DNA of 61,314 nucleotides, from positions 1-61,314 of the forward strand of contig NZ_AUEF01000016.1 of assembly GCF_000425845.1 (NCBI RefSeq). The letters run 5' to 3'. The notes beneath the pieces were generated by a model. That model was not told the origin of the DNA. It saw only the letters and a list, made by a program, of their open reading frames with translations, and ran no database searches. Below are positions 1-7,866 of this stretch, one piece after another (positions within the stretch are counted from its first letter, which is position 1; every line of letters starts with the position of its first letter). A program made the translations under genes and the position numbers. This DNA is from Jeotgalicoccus psychrophilus DSM 19085. Lineage in GTDB: Bacteria; Bacillota; Bacilli; Staphylococcales; Salinicoccaceae.

Positions 1-80
1 GAAGCTTATCACAAGTAGTGCGTGTTAAGACACAATACGCACATGTGGTAACCAGAGAGTTATCATAAGTGATGAGGTTT
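1..80. repeat. Dispersed palindromic repeat, copy 1 (cut by window edge)
   Basis: This non-coding block contains the hairpin-forming stretch GTGCGT...ACGCAC (18-42) followed by GAGAGTTATCATAAGTGATGAG. A block at 14521-14573 matches positions 21-73 at about 44 of 53 bases by eye, in the same orientation. Shorter relatives with the core ACCGCATCA...TATCATAA lie near 5490 and 14175. Such imperfect palindromes are often seen beside IS431/IS257 elements and in staphylococcal plasmid DNA; that link is from general knowledge, not shown here. Confidence 0.55.
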
Positions 81-162
81 TTTCTTGAAAAAGTTAATCA
101 GACATTAGAGTCCTTTAATTTATTTGGAAATCAGAAGTGATTAACAATGACAAGTGAAATAG

Positions 163-954
163 GGTTCTGTTGCAAAGTTGAATTTATAGTAAAATTTTAC
201 TAAAAAGGAGTCTTCTGTATGAACTATTTCAGATATAAACAATTCAGTAAAGATGTTATCACTGTAGCCGTTGGCTACTATCTAAGATATGCATTTGAGT
301 TATCGTGATATATCTGAATTATTAAGGGAACGTGATGTAAACGTTCATCATTCAACGGTCTACCGTTGGGTTCAAGAATATGCCCCAATTTTGTATCAGA
401 TTTGGAAGAAAAAGCATAAAAAAGCCTATTATAAGTGGCGTATTGATGAGACATACATCAAACTAAAAGGAAAATGGAGCTATTTATATCGTGCCATTGA
501 TGCAGAGTGACATACATTCGATATTTGATTGCGTAAGCAACGAGATAATCATGCAGCATATGCATTTATCAAACGTCTCATTAAACAGTTTAGTAAACCT
601 CAAAAGGTGATTACAGATCAGGCACCTTCAACGAAGGTAGCAATGGTTAAAGTAATTAAAGCGTTTAAACTGAATCCAGACTGTCATTGTACACCGAAAT
701 ATCTGAATAACCTCATTGAGCAAGATCACCGTCATATTAAAGTAAGAAAGACAAGATATCAAAGTATCAATACGGCAAAGAATACTTTAAAAGGTATTGA
801 ATATATTTACGGTCTATATAAAAAGAACCGCAGGTCTCTTCAGATCTACGGATTTTCGCCATGCCATGAAATTAGCATCATGCTAACAAGTTAACACAAA
901 GTATTATTTTAAAATTGAGATTAGACATTTATTTTTCAACTTTGCAACAGAACC
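163..954 (+). mobile_element. IS6-family insertion sequence, IS431/IS257-like, inactive
   Basis: The element is 792 bp and is bounded by perfect 17-bp terminal inverted repeats GGTTCTGTTGCAAAGTT at 163-179 and its complement at 938-954. Length, termini and the internal transposase text are those of IS431/IS257, the staphylococcal IS6 element that moves by cointegrate formation and often builds composite resistance structures. The 8 bases on each side (TGAAATAG and CTTTACGG) differ, so there is no target duplication. That suggests that one flank was lost or exchanged by recombination or deletion after insertion. The transposase gene inside is broken. Confidence 0.95.
219..894 (+). pseudogene. 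IS6-family transposase, frameshift plus two nonsense codons
   Basis: The natural start is the ATG at 219 after AAAAGGAG; it encodes the usual N-terminus (MNYFRYKQF). One extra T near 281-284 shifts the frame, so translation stops at about residue 29, while the family reading frame resumes from 289. In that frame TGA replaces Gly at 508-510 and Trp at 526-528. The rest is well kept: DETY with the first catalytic Asp, ITDQAP with the second, and IEQDHRHIK with the catalytic Glu of the DDE triad, up to the stop at 892-894. Three separate lesions mean that no active transposase is made and that the copy is old. Confidence 0.93.
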
Positions 955-955
955 C

Positions 956-1060
956 TTTACGGTACGAATAGGACTGTTTTTATTAAGTATATTCCCTAAT
1001 TTGTTAAAAGTTTCATTGTCAGAAGACTTTAATAGGGAAAAACAAAAATTTTATATATAA
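956..1060 (+). pseudogene. 3' tail of an unidentified gene cut off by the IS
   Basis: From the first bases after the IS right end a frame stays open for 34 codons and stops at 1058-1060. The peptide starts with a hydrophobic stretch (FTVRIGLFLLSIFP) and ends in a charged tail (EDFNREKQKFYI). It has no start codon or ribosome binding site, so it reads like the end of a membrane protein gene whose front is gone. I cannot name the family. It may also be a chance open frame. Confidence 0.3.
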
Positions 1061-1091
1061 AAAAATGTTTGTGAGATAGCTAAGAATATAA

Positions 1092-1438
1092 TTGTTTAAT
1101 ACTGTCAAAATGTTATTTGAAATGTTTATAGAGAAAAAATACTGGAAATATCATGATCACTGGTTAGGATATTGTACAAATGAATTGATACAAATTGCCC
1201 CACAAGAGAAATATTATAAATTTGGCATTCAGACCGTATCCAGTTATTTAGATTATATGCAACAAAGGGAAACGTCATTACCAACATTTTTAGAAATGTT
1301 AATGGCGACTTATTATTAGTAGAAAAAGCAAAAAAGACAGGCTATACTGAACTTATTGAAACTTATGTAGATGAAGAAAAATTCATTCCAGCTTTGCCTA
1401 TCCACCTATCGCCCTTTATCTACGCACTCCACCTTTAA
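1092..1438 (+). pseudogene. Remnant of an unidentified gene with one frameshift
   Basis: The first frame (1092-1319) encodes a protein-like sequence rich in Tyr/Trp (for example HDHWLGYCTNELIQIAP) and ends in TAG at 1317-1319. From 1307 a second frame continues smoothly (LLLVEKAKKTGYTELIETY...) to a TAA at 1436-1438. The join suggests a small indel near 1307-1315 in a once continuous gene. No ribosome binding site precedes 1092, so the 5' end is probably missing too. The family was not recognised. Confidence 0.45.
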
Positions 1439-1525
1439 AATCTACAATTTCCTTATGCTTATTCATTCACTATCCCTCCGTATTCTTCTCATCGTTCTTT
1501 TAATGCACACATCCCTTTTCCTTCG

Positions 1526-1873
1526 TCACTCGGTCATAGCAGTTTGTAATTCTTGTTCAATTAAGTCGATATGTTTACTAATCAAATTCCGTTGTTCATT
1601 CAAGAATTCTAGGTGTGCGCGTAACACGCTTGGGACATCTATTTGGTTTTGATAAAGCATGTCTGTGTTTTTTCGGATTTCTTTTAATGGCATATTCAAA
1701 TTGCTTAGGCACTGGATAAATTTAATCATTTCGATATCGTCGTCTGTGTATAAGCGCTTGTTATTGCTATCTCTGTCGATGTGTTTCAAGATACTCTTTT
1801 TCTCGTAATAACGCAGTTTGCTTTTAGGTATATTGCAATAATCAGAGACATATTCAATGTAATATTGTTTCAT
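1526..1873 (-). CDS. MerR-family regulator (AdhR/NmlR-like), divergent to the stress operon
   Basis: This 115-residue protein has a MerR winged helix at residues about 1-70 (SDYCNIPKSKLRYYEKK, then KRLYTDDDIEMIKFI), followed by a coiled-coil dimerisation helix. It lacks a large effector domain, as do the small MerR regulators of the AdhR/NmlR type that respond to aldehydes or electrophiles through cysteine chemistry. The only Cys residues are in the DNA-binding part (near 13 and 54). A good site (AAGGAT) precedes the ATG. It is transcribed away from the DJ-1 gene at 1951 and the shared gap holds a 16-bp palindrome. Most likely it activates the divergent operon; the inducer is inferred from gene content. 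Confidence 0.85.
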   Translation of the reverse strand: MKQYYIEYVSDYCNIPKSKLRYYEKKSILKHIDRDSNNKRLYTDDDIEMIKFIQCLSNLNMPLKEIRKNTDMLYQNQIDVPSVLRAHLEFLNEQRNLISKHIDLIEQELQTAMTE

Positions 1874-1891
1874 GTAAGCATATCCTTTCTC

Positions 1892-1907
1892 TTAAACCAA
1901 GGTTTAA
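1892..1907. promoter_or_regulatory. Probable MerR operator in the divergent promoter region
   Basis: TTAAACC-AA-GGTTTAA has perfect 7-bp arms and sits between merR (start 1873) and the DJ-1 gene (start 1951). A TATTGT -10-like hexamer begins at 1912, giving the tight operator-to-10 arrangement typical of MerR activators. The sequence resembles the CTTAAAG-type arms described for B. subtilis AdhR. Confidence 0.65.
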
Positions 1908-1950
1908 CTGATATTGTACTCTATATAAACATGAATGAGGAGGAAATACA

Positions 1951-2634
1951 ATGAAAAAAGCTTTAATTGTTGTAACAAACATTGCGAAATACGATAATTT
2001 AGACAGACCTACAGGTGCGTGGTTCTCAGAGGTTACGCATTTTGCGAAAGACTTCTATGATGCAGGTTATGATGTTGATTTCGTAAGTCCGAACGGTGGA
2101 TATGTACCTATTGATCCTGTCAGTCTTAGCCCTGAAATGATGAGTGTTGAGGACTGGAAATATTATACGGATCACGATTATATGAATCAATTTGGACAAA
2201 CGTTATCTCCAAAAGAGGTTAATCCTAGCGACTATCAAGCCATTTACTTTGCAGGTGGACATGGTGCGATTTGGGATTTAAGAAATAACAAAGATCTTAA
2301 CGACATTGCGTTAAGTATTTACAATAACCAAGGCGTTCTCTCTTCTGTATGTCATGGTGCGGCTGGTCTACTCGACATTAAAGAAAATGGCGATTACCTC
2401 GTTCGTCATAAAGACGTGACTGGTTTTACAAATAGTGAAGAACAAGCAAATGGTACAACTGAATACATGCCATATTTATTAGAAGACGAATTTATTAGTA
2501 ACGGTGCACATTTTAGAAAAGAGGATGACTGGAGTAATTTCGCAGTCGTAGATGGTCGCATTGTCACTGGTCAAAATCCTCAATCAGGACATGCAGTTGC
2601 TGAACATGTTTTAAAAATCTTAGCTAATCAATAA
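1951..2634 (+). CDS. DJ-1/PfpI-family protein (Hsp31/glyoxalase III-like)
   Basis: The 227-residue protein has the type 1 glutamine amidotransferase-like fold. The nucleophilic elbow is SVCHGAAGLL with Cys134 and His135, and the conserved acidic residue is Glu27 in GAWFSEV. The motif FAGGHGAIWDL (100-110) is typical of the Hsp31/HchA branch, whose members convert methylglyoxal to lactate or act as chaperone/deglycase. AGGAGG at 1939-1944 sets the start. It heads a four-gene run (1951-4704) behind a MerR operator. Its likely job is cytosolic detoxification of reactive carbonyls. The exact activity cannot be read from sequence. Confidence 0.88.
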   Translation: MKKALIVVTNIAKYDNLDRPTGAWFSEVTHFAKDFYDAGYDVDFVSPNGGYVPIDPVSLSPEMMSVEDWKYYTDHDYMNQFGQTLSPKEVNPSDYQAIYFAGGHGAIWDLRNNKDLNDIALSIYNNQGVLSSVCHGAAGLLDIKENGDYLVRHKDVTGFTNSEEQANGTTEYMPYLLEDEFISNGAHFRKEDDWSNFAVVDGRIVTGQNPQSGHAVAEHVLKILANQ

Positions 2635-2655
2635 TTTTAAAGAGGAGCGATACAC

Positions 2656-3321
2656 ATGAAATCATTAATAATTGGCGCTCATGGTGGCGTTGGTCAACAT
2701 CTCGTACGCAAACTCAAAGCACGAAACGTTGACTTCACTGCCGGTGTTAGAAAAGAAGAACAAGTTGAAGTTTTAAAAGCAGATGGTATTGATGCAACTT
2801 ACATTGATGTTGCAAAACAATCTATTGATGAATTAATAGAATTATTTAAACCGTATGATCAAATCCTTTTTTCCGTCGGTTCTGGTGGAAGTACAGGTCA
2901 CGATCAAACAATCATAGTAGATTTAGACGGTGCAGTGAAAGCAATTAAAGCAAGTGAACACGTCGGTCGTCAACATTTTGTTATGGTATCAACGTACGAC
3001 TCACGTCGAGAAGCGTTTGATGCGTCAGGCGACTTGAAACCATATAACATTGCTAAGCATTATGCGGATGACTACTTAAGACATGCAAATTTAAAATATA
3101 CCATTGTGCATCCAGGCGCTTTAACAAACGAACATGAAACGCAACAATTCAATATAAGTGCGCAATTTGAAAATATACAAAATCCGTCTATTACAAGAGA
3201 AGATGTAGCAGAAGTGCTTGTTTCTGTATTAACTGAGGAAGCATTACAAGGTCACGAATTCCAAATCATCAATGGTGATTTGTCATTATCAGACGCTACG
3301 ACTAAATATCTGGAGGAATAA
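2656..3321 (+). CDS. NAD(P)-binding atypical SDR (NmrA/YwnB-like)
   Basis: The 221-residue protein starts with the Rossmann motif GAHGGVGQHLVRKL (residues 7-20) and has the extended-SDR-like pattern without a clear Tyr-x3-Lys active site. This is typical of the NAD(P)H-binding, NmrA-like family (B. subtilis YwnB type). It lies 21 bp after the DJ-1 gene with its own AGAGGAG site and ends 3 bp before the reductase gene, so it belongs to the same transcript. A role as an NAD(P)H-dependent carbonyl or quinone reductase fits the operon but is inferred. Confidence 0.82.
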   Translation: MKSLIIGAHGGVGQHLVRKLKARNVDFTAGVRKEEQVEVLKADGIDATYIDVAKQSIDELIELFKPYDQILFSVGSGGSTGHDQTIIVDLDGAVKAIKASEHVGRQHFVMVSTYDSRREAFDASGDLKPYNIAKHYADDYLRHANLKYTIVHPGALTNEHETQQFNISAQFENIQNPSITREDVAEVLVSVLTEEALQGHEFQIINGDLSLSDATTKYLEE

Positions 3322-3324
3322 TAA

Positions 3325-4329
3325 ATGAATAATCAACAAGTTGTACTTGCAAAACGACCACAAAGTATCCCTCAAGACGATGTATTTAGATTTGAAACAA
3401 TAGAAACTCGAGAACCACATGCAGGTGAGGTTCAAGTAGAATCCATTTATGTATCTGTAGATCCTTACATGAGAGGCAGAATGAATGATACAAAAAGTTA
3501 TGTTCAACCTTTCCAAGTGAATGAGCCATTACAAGGTCATATTGTTGGAAAAGTCACACAATCGAACGATGAACGTCTATCTGTCGGCGATTATGTCACA
3601 GGCATATTACCATGGAAAAAGATAAATACAGTGAATGGAGACGATGTGACCCCTGTGCCATCAAAAGATGTACCATTACATTTATATTTGAGTGTTTTAG
3701 GCATGCCGGGAATGACGGCCTATACAGGATTGCTTCAAATTGGTCAACCACAATCTGGCGAGACGGTTGTCGTGTCAGCTGCATCAGGTGCAGTAGGCTC
3801 TGTCGTAGGACAAATTGCTAAGATTAAAGGTGCAAAAGTTGTCGGTATTGCTGGTGGTAAGCAGAAAACAACATATTTAACAGATGAATTAGGATTTGAT
3901 GCGGCCATTGACTATAAACAAGATGATTTCGCACAACAACTTGAAGCGGCTGTACCAGATGGTATTGATGTGTATTTTGAAAATGTAGGCGGCGCAATTT
4001 CTGATGAAGTGTTTAAACACTTAAATCGATTTGCACGCGTTCCGGTATGTGGTGCAATTTCAGCATATAATAATGAAAAAGACGATATTGGACCACGTAT
4101 CCAAGGAACGTTGATTAAAAATCAAGCATTGATGCAAGGTTTTGTAGTAGCACAATTCGCTGATCATTTTAAAGAAGCAAGCGAACAACTCGCACAATGG
4201 GTGTCTGAAGGTAAAATTAAATTTGAAGTGACGATAGATGAAGGTTTTGACAATTTACCTTCTGCATTTAGAAAGTTATTCACAGGAGAGAATTTTGGTA
4301 AACAAGTTGTCAAAGTCGCTGAAGAATAG
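3325..4329 (+). CDS. NADP-dependent MDR oxidoreductase (zinc-free alkenal/one reductase, YfmJ/CurA-like)
   Basis: This 334-residue protein belongs to the zinc-independent branch of medium-chain dehydrogenases. It has DPYMRGRM in the N-terminal GroES-like part, GMTAYTGL before the Rossmann fold, and the nucleotide motif AASGAVGSVVGQIAK. FENVGGAISDEV follows, as in leukotriene B4 dehydrogenase or curcumin reductase homologues. Members reduce the C=C bond of alpha,beta-unsaturated aldehydes and ketones with NADPH. GGAGG precedes the ATG. Its position behind a DJ-1 protein and a MerR regulator supports an electrophile-response operon. Confidence 0.9.
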   Translation: MNNQQVVLAKRPQSIPQDDVFRFETIETREPHAGEVQVESIYVSVDPYMRGRMNDTKSYVQPFQVNEPLQGHIVGKVTQSNDERLSVGDYVTGILPWKKINTVNGDDVTPVPSKDVPLHLYLSVLGMPGMTAYTGLLQIGQPQSGETVVVSAASGAVGSVVGQIAKIKGAKVVGIAGGKQKTTYLTDELGFDAAIDYKQDDFAQQLEAAVPDGIDVYFENVGGAISDEVFKHLNRFARVPVCGAISAYNNEKDDIGPRIQGTLIKNQALMQGFVVAQFADHFKEASEQLAQWVSEGKIKFEVTIDEGFDNLPSAFRKLFTGENFGKQVVKVAEE

Positions 4330-4338
4330 GTGAAGACT

Positions 4339-4704
4339 ATGAAACATATCATCGTAAAATTCATATTTAGTTTACTGTTTTATAAAAGTGGTGTTGCACA
4401 CTTTAAAAATAAAGATATGTTTTTAAAAATCGTACCGTCCTATTTGCCTTTCAAACACGCAATAGTTAAGTATTCGGGCAAATTAGAATTTATAATTGCT
4501 TTTTATGTACTCGTTGCTAAAAATAGATCACGCGTAAGAAAAGTAGTACAAGGATTCCTTTGGCTCGTATTTCCTGCAAATATTTACGCTGCACGTAAGA
4601 ACATCTCTTACAAAGATGAAAGAGATGAAACAGATAGTGTTAAGCAGCATGTCATTCGTTTACCATTACAATTTGTCATGGTCGCACTTGCGAAACTATT
4701 ATAA
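4339..4704 (+). CDS. DoxX-like small membrane protein
   Basis: The 121-residue protein has about four hydrophobic segments and DoxX family text: KIVPSYLPFKHAIVKYSGKLE, then WLVFPANIYAA near the C-terminus. I prefer the ATG at 4339 because AGGTGA lies just upstream; an in-frame GTG at 4330 is the alternative. The upstream gene ends at 4329, so this is the last gene of the stress operon, and a strong terminator follows. DoxX-like proteins are often linked to redox and oxidative-stress genes, but their biochemical role is unclear. Confidence 0.8.
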   Translation: MKHIIVKFIFSLLFYKSGVAHFKNKDMFLKIVPSYLPFKHAIVKYSGKLEFIIAFYVLVAKNRSRVRKVVQGFLWLVFPANIYAARKNISYKDERDETDSVKQHVIRLPLQFVMVALAKLL

Positions 4705-4719
4705 GACTTATCATAGCCA

Positions 4720-4755
4720 CGCCTGGAACATTACTTTTGTTCCAGGCGATTTTTT
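4720..4755 (+). terminator. Rho-independent terminator of the stress operon
   Basis: CGCCTGGAACA and TGTTCCAGGCG form a perfect 11-bp stem with a 7-base loop, followed by ATTTTTT. Confidence 0.93.
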
Positions 4756-5002
4756 AATATTTATACTTAAAATCGACGTATATCAAATGATTCCCTTGAC
4801 AACGCTTATGTGCTCTTTGTTTAAATATACTCATATCAGACATTTACTTTTAAATTTTTCTATAGTGATAAGCTTCTAAATTAAGAAAAGCATAAGTTAA
4901 TTTGCGTGTATGATTGTAAGAAAACATAAAAAATGTATTTTATCATGTGATGCTATCGCAACATTGTGACATTAATGTAATAACGGGACCTATAAGACAA
5001 AT

Positions 5003-5360
5003 ATGAAGAGGGTTTTTATAAAAAAGTTTCTAACTTTATTTTAGCTAGTAGTTTAGTTTTGGGCTTTTTCGTAACGCCCGAATTATTTAATATCACTCAA
5101 GCACATGCGCAAGAATCTGTGAAACCTTATTATAGTTACAGTGGTTATACAGAAAATCAAAGTAATTTTCTTCTTATTAGATGGTAAGTCAGTGAGCAAA
5201 AAAATTATTGAATCATTAAGGTGAACCAAAGTATACATCTACATCAGCCTGAGTCAAAGAATATATGTATAAAATTGGAAATAAAGAGGTGAGATTTTAT
5301 GTTAACCAAAAGGATTATGTCATCAAAGGACAAATCATTAGTGAATAAAATGGGATACTA
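5003..5360 (+). pseudogene. Remnant of an exported IsaB-like protein gene
   Basis: ATG at 5003 starts MKRVFIKKFLT, then the frame breaks near 5030. The next frame gives a hydrophobic signal-peptide core (LASSLVLGFFVTP), an AHA-like cleavage region and the mature start ESVKPYYSYSGYTENQSNFLL. This resembles the ITPYYTYNGY...NFILD start of staphylococcal IsaB. Another shift near 5175 gives LLDGKSVSKKIIESL, then stop codons; a further open piece (YKIGNKEVRFYVNQKDYVIKG) runs to about 5350. With three or more lesions this is a dead gene. The IsaB assignment rests on the mature N-terminus only. Confidence 0.5.
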
Positions 5361-5483
5361 AGCATGTATGAGAAGTGGGATAAAAATCATTTTGAATTCG
5401 TAGTCTCGCTACATAAATTAATTTATACTGCATTTAATTCAAAAGTTAATTTACATGATTAAGATTGACGATAAAACAATATA

Positions 5484-5537
5484 AAAAAGAAACCGCATCA
5501 TTAAACGATACGTAGAAGCGTATCATCGTTAGTGCGT
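5484..5537. repeat. Dispersed palindromic repeat, copy 2
   Basis: The block starts AAAGAAACCGCATCATTAAA and continues through GATACGTAGAAGCGTATC to AGTGCGTGTTT. It is an imperfect palindrome with the inner arms GATACG/CGTATC. The ACCGCATCA core recurs near 14178 and the AGTGCGTGTT end recurs at 17-26. It follows the dead IsaB-like gene. Confidence 0.6.
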
Positions 5538-5549
5538 GTTTCCGAAAAT

Positions 5550-5581
5550 TATTTATGATAATTTGAAAATTATCATAAATA
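5550..5581. repeat. Perfect 15-bp inverted repeat
   Basis: Arms 5550-5564 and 5567-5581 are exact complements around a 2-base centre (GA); the arm begins TATTTATGATAATTT. There is no T-run after either arm and no gene start close by. The TTATCATAAAT part recurs in the dispersed repeat near 14210, so this may be a derivative of that family rather than an operator. Confidence 0.7.
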
Positions 5582-5621
5582 GATAAAATATAACTATTTA
5601 ATAATATTATCATGATATATA

Positions 5622-5660
5622 TAAGGTTTGAGCTCGGTATTCTACCGAACTCAAACCTTA
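5622..5660 (-). terminator. Long hairpin downstream of pepF, probable terminator
   Basis: Arms 5622-5639 and 5643-5660 pair over 18 bp with one mismatch around a TTC loop. It lies 68 bp past the pepF stop on the minus strand. No long T-run follows in either direction, so it may work as an mRNA 3' end stabiliser as much as a terminator. Confidence 0.6.
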
Positions 5661-5727
5661 GAAGTCATCTAAAATTATTTTTTTAAATTCATGGTGTCAG
5701 CTTATAGATGGGCTTATCATTTATAAA

Positions 5728-7533
5728 TTAAACATGTGATTCTGTTAGTTCTAAAAATTCTTCAATATCTTTATGCACTGAATCCAGTGCTTCTTGCCAG
5801 AAGTCTGGTTTTCTCAGGTCAACATTTAAGTGCTTTTCAGCAAGGTCTTCTGTAGTCATGCTCGCAGTATCGCGAAGAAGTGCAATATAGTCATCTTCAA
5901 GTAACGTTTCGTCTTCTAAGAAACGGTTGTATATACCTAAGCTGAAAAAGTATCCAAATGTATAGGGGAAGTTATAGAATGGTACACCTGTAATATGAAA
6001 ATGTAACTTTGTTGCCCAGAACATTGGATGGTATGAACGAAGTGCATCTTGATAGGCTTCTTTTTGTGCTTCTTCCATCAGTTCTTGCAGTCTGTTGCTG
6101 TCTACAGTTCCCTGTTGGCGTTCATTATATAAATTGCGTTCAAAGATATAGCGTGCATGGATATTCATCATAAAAGTCGCACTTCTAGCAATTTTTTCAT
6201 CTAGTAAGTTGATTTTTTCTGCATTGGATCTTGCATTTTCAATCGTTGCGTTTGAAACGACAAGTTCTGCAAATGTAGAAGCTGTTTCTGCAACGTTCAT
6301 TGCGTAACGTTGGTTAAATAGTGGTAAATCACGCAGGACATAACTATGGAATGCGTGTCCGAGTTCATGTGCGAGTGTTGACACGTTGCTTGTGCTACCG
6401 GCAAACGTCATAAAAATACGTGACTGTTTAGATTCAGGAAGATTTGAACAGTATCCACCTGGACGTTTTCCTGGACGATCTTCCGCTTCAATCCACTGCT
6501 CTTCAAAAGCTCGATGTGCCATCTCTGCCATTTTTGGACTGAATGATTTAAAGTTATCGATAATAAACGTTGCTGCTTCATTGTAAGTATACCGCTTGTT
6601 AGTGTAATCACCTACGTCAACACTTGCTGTAACATCGAGCCATCCTAATTGATCAACACCAATTAGTTGCGCCTTTCGTTCAAAGTACTTTTTGAAAGGT
6701 GCTTTATTTTTTGTAATAGTATCCCACATCGTATCAAGTGTTTCTTCTTCCATACGGTTGTAGTCTAGTGGTACTTTCATATAATCTTTATAGTCGTGAA
6801 GTTCATAGTCGTTTAAACGGAATCCTGATAAATGATTTAGCGTTGTAGAGAATAAATCAGCTTTTTTCTTCCATGTTTCTTCCCAAGTTTTTAAAAGTTT
6901 TTCACGATGTTTTGGATTTTCTTCTGACTCCATCTTGTTTTCAAATTGACCGGCTGAATAATAAACGGTTTCATTATCTTCAGTTACTGGAATTTGAATA
7001 GAAGCGACGAGTTGATTGTACATATTATTCCAGCCCTGTAAGCCGTCTAGTGACAAATGATTGATGATTGTTTCTTCTTGAGTTGATAGTAAATCTTTTT
7101 CTTTTTGTCGTATTTCTTCTAACGGGAAATGCATCGGTTTAAAGAAATCTTCCTCTAACAGCTTGCTAAATTGAACTTCAGTCAGTGCACTGATCTTTTT
7201 ATTTAAAATAATATTCTGTGATGAGAGGTCTTTACGTAAGTTCGCAATCGCATTTAAATTCTGCATTGCTTTTTGATCGGTAACATCTGCAGATACTAAA
7301 CCATTCGCAAAACTCCCCATCTCACCAAGCGCGTTTGAAATTTTTTCATAGTGTTGTAAGATTCCTTTCAGTGACGTAAAATCATTTGAATGTTCGTCCA
7401 GCTCCCAATTATCGAGTTCGTGAGAAAAAGCTGTAATACTATTTCTTACTTCTGATAATCGTTTTTGGAAAGCTTCAGAGCCACTTCCACCAGGAAATAT
7501 ACTCTCCATATCCCATTTTTCTTTGTAGTTCAT
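5728..7533 (-). CDS. pepF: Oligoendopeptidase F (M3 family zinc metallopeptidase)
   Basis: The 601-residue protein has the usual PepF length. The zinc site is HELGH at residues 389-393 (STLAHELGHAFHSYV), with the third ligand Glu in NVAETASTFAEL about 25 residues later. The N-terminal two thirds are helical, as in the family. PepF is a cytosolic enzyme that cleaves peptides of roughly 7-17 residues and helps recycle peptides after uptake or signal-peptide release. The ATG at 7533 is preferred, with GAGGAAGG upstream; an in-frame TTG at 7536 is the alternative. It is monocistronic, flanked by remnant-rich DNA on both sides. Confidence 0.95.
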   Translation of the reverse strand: MNYKEKWDMESIFPGGSGSEAFQKRLSEVRNSITAFSHELDNWELDEHSNDFTSLKGILQHYEKISNALGEMGSFANGLVSADVTDQKAMQNLNAIANLRKDLSSQNIILNKKISALTEVQFSKLLEEDFFKPMHFPLEEIRQKEKDLLSTQEETIINHLSLDGLQGWNNMYNQLVASIQIPVTEDNETVYYSAGQFENKMESEENPKHREKLLKTWEETWKKKADLFSTTLNHLSGFRLNDYELHDYKDYMKVPLDYNRMEEETLDTMWDTITKNKAPFKKYFERKAQLIGVDQLGWLDVTASVDVGDYTNKRYTYNEAATFIIDNFKSFSPKMAEMAHRAFEEQWIEAEDRPGKRPGGYCSNLPESKQSRIFMTFAGSTSNVSTLAHELGHAFHSYVLRDLPLFNQRYAMNVAETASTFAELVVSNATIENARSNAEKINLLDEKIARSATFMMNIHARYIFERNLYNERQQGTVDSNRLQELMEEAQKEAYQDALRSYHPMFWATKLHFHITGVPFYNFPYTFGYFFSLGIYNRFLEDETLLEDDYIALLRDTASMTTEDLAEKHLNVDLRKPDFWQEALDSVHKDIEEFLELTESHV

Positions 7534-7698
7534 CAATTACCTTCCTCTCTAAATTAAAACTGTATTTATTTTTATCATACAGGAAATGAATGTAGAGAAA
7601 CATTAATCACGCTGATATACATTAATAGTCCGAGCATGCACCTATGCTAACGATAAAAATAAGAGCAATATTTGTAGAATTTAAACTAATGAGAAAAA

Positions 7699-7866
7699 GC
7701 GATTTTAATTAACACAGCAAGAGTTAGGATTGTAGATGAGATGACTCTTGTTGAAGTGCTTAGAAAGAGGAAAATTAAAAGTTCTGCGATTGATGTCCAT
7801 GAAGAGTCAAAGATGAATCGTAATTTAATTGGCATGGAGAATGTAGTCTTAACGCTATATATTGGA
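7699..7866 (+). pseudogene. Fragment of a D-2-hydroxyacid dehydrogenase gene
   Basis: In one frame this stretch reads AILINTARVRIVDEMTLVEV, then AIDVHEE...NVVLTLYIG. It aligns without gaps of note to residues about 228-284 of the intact dehydrogenase at 30318-31274 (FINTARGGVVDEAALVDAL ... ALDVHEE ... NVILTPHIG). The conserved GG of the ARGG motif is VR here and the catalytic His region TPHIG is TLYIG. No start or N-terminal domain precedes it and unrelated sequence follows. It is a dead internal fragment, probably from a second paralogue rather than a recent copy. Confidence 0.8.

Larger units (their letters stand above)
5361..5727. other. Gene-free stretch with repeats and hairpins
   Basis: I see no gene here. 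The stretch holds a copy of the palindromic repeat (about 5484-5537), a perfect 15-bp inverted repeat (5550-5581) and a long hairpin (5622-5660), all listed separately, in AT-rich sequence. Confidence 0.6.

Noticed and set aside
163..962. Recent active IS insertion
   Set aside because: No target duplication and three inactivating lesions in the transposase.
1371..1652. Plus-strand 93-codon frame
   Set aside because: It overlaps the 3' part of the merR gene in antisense and has a composition typical of shadow frames.
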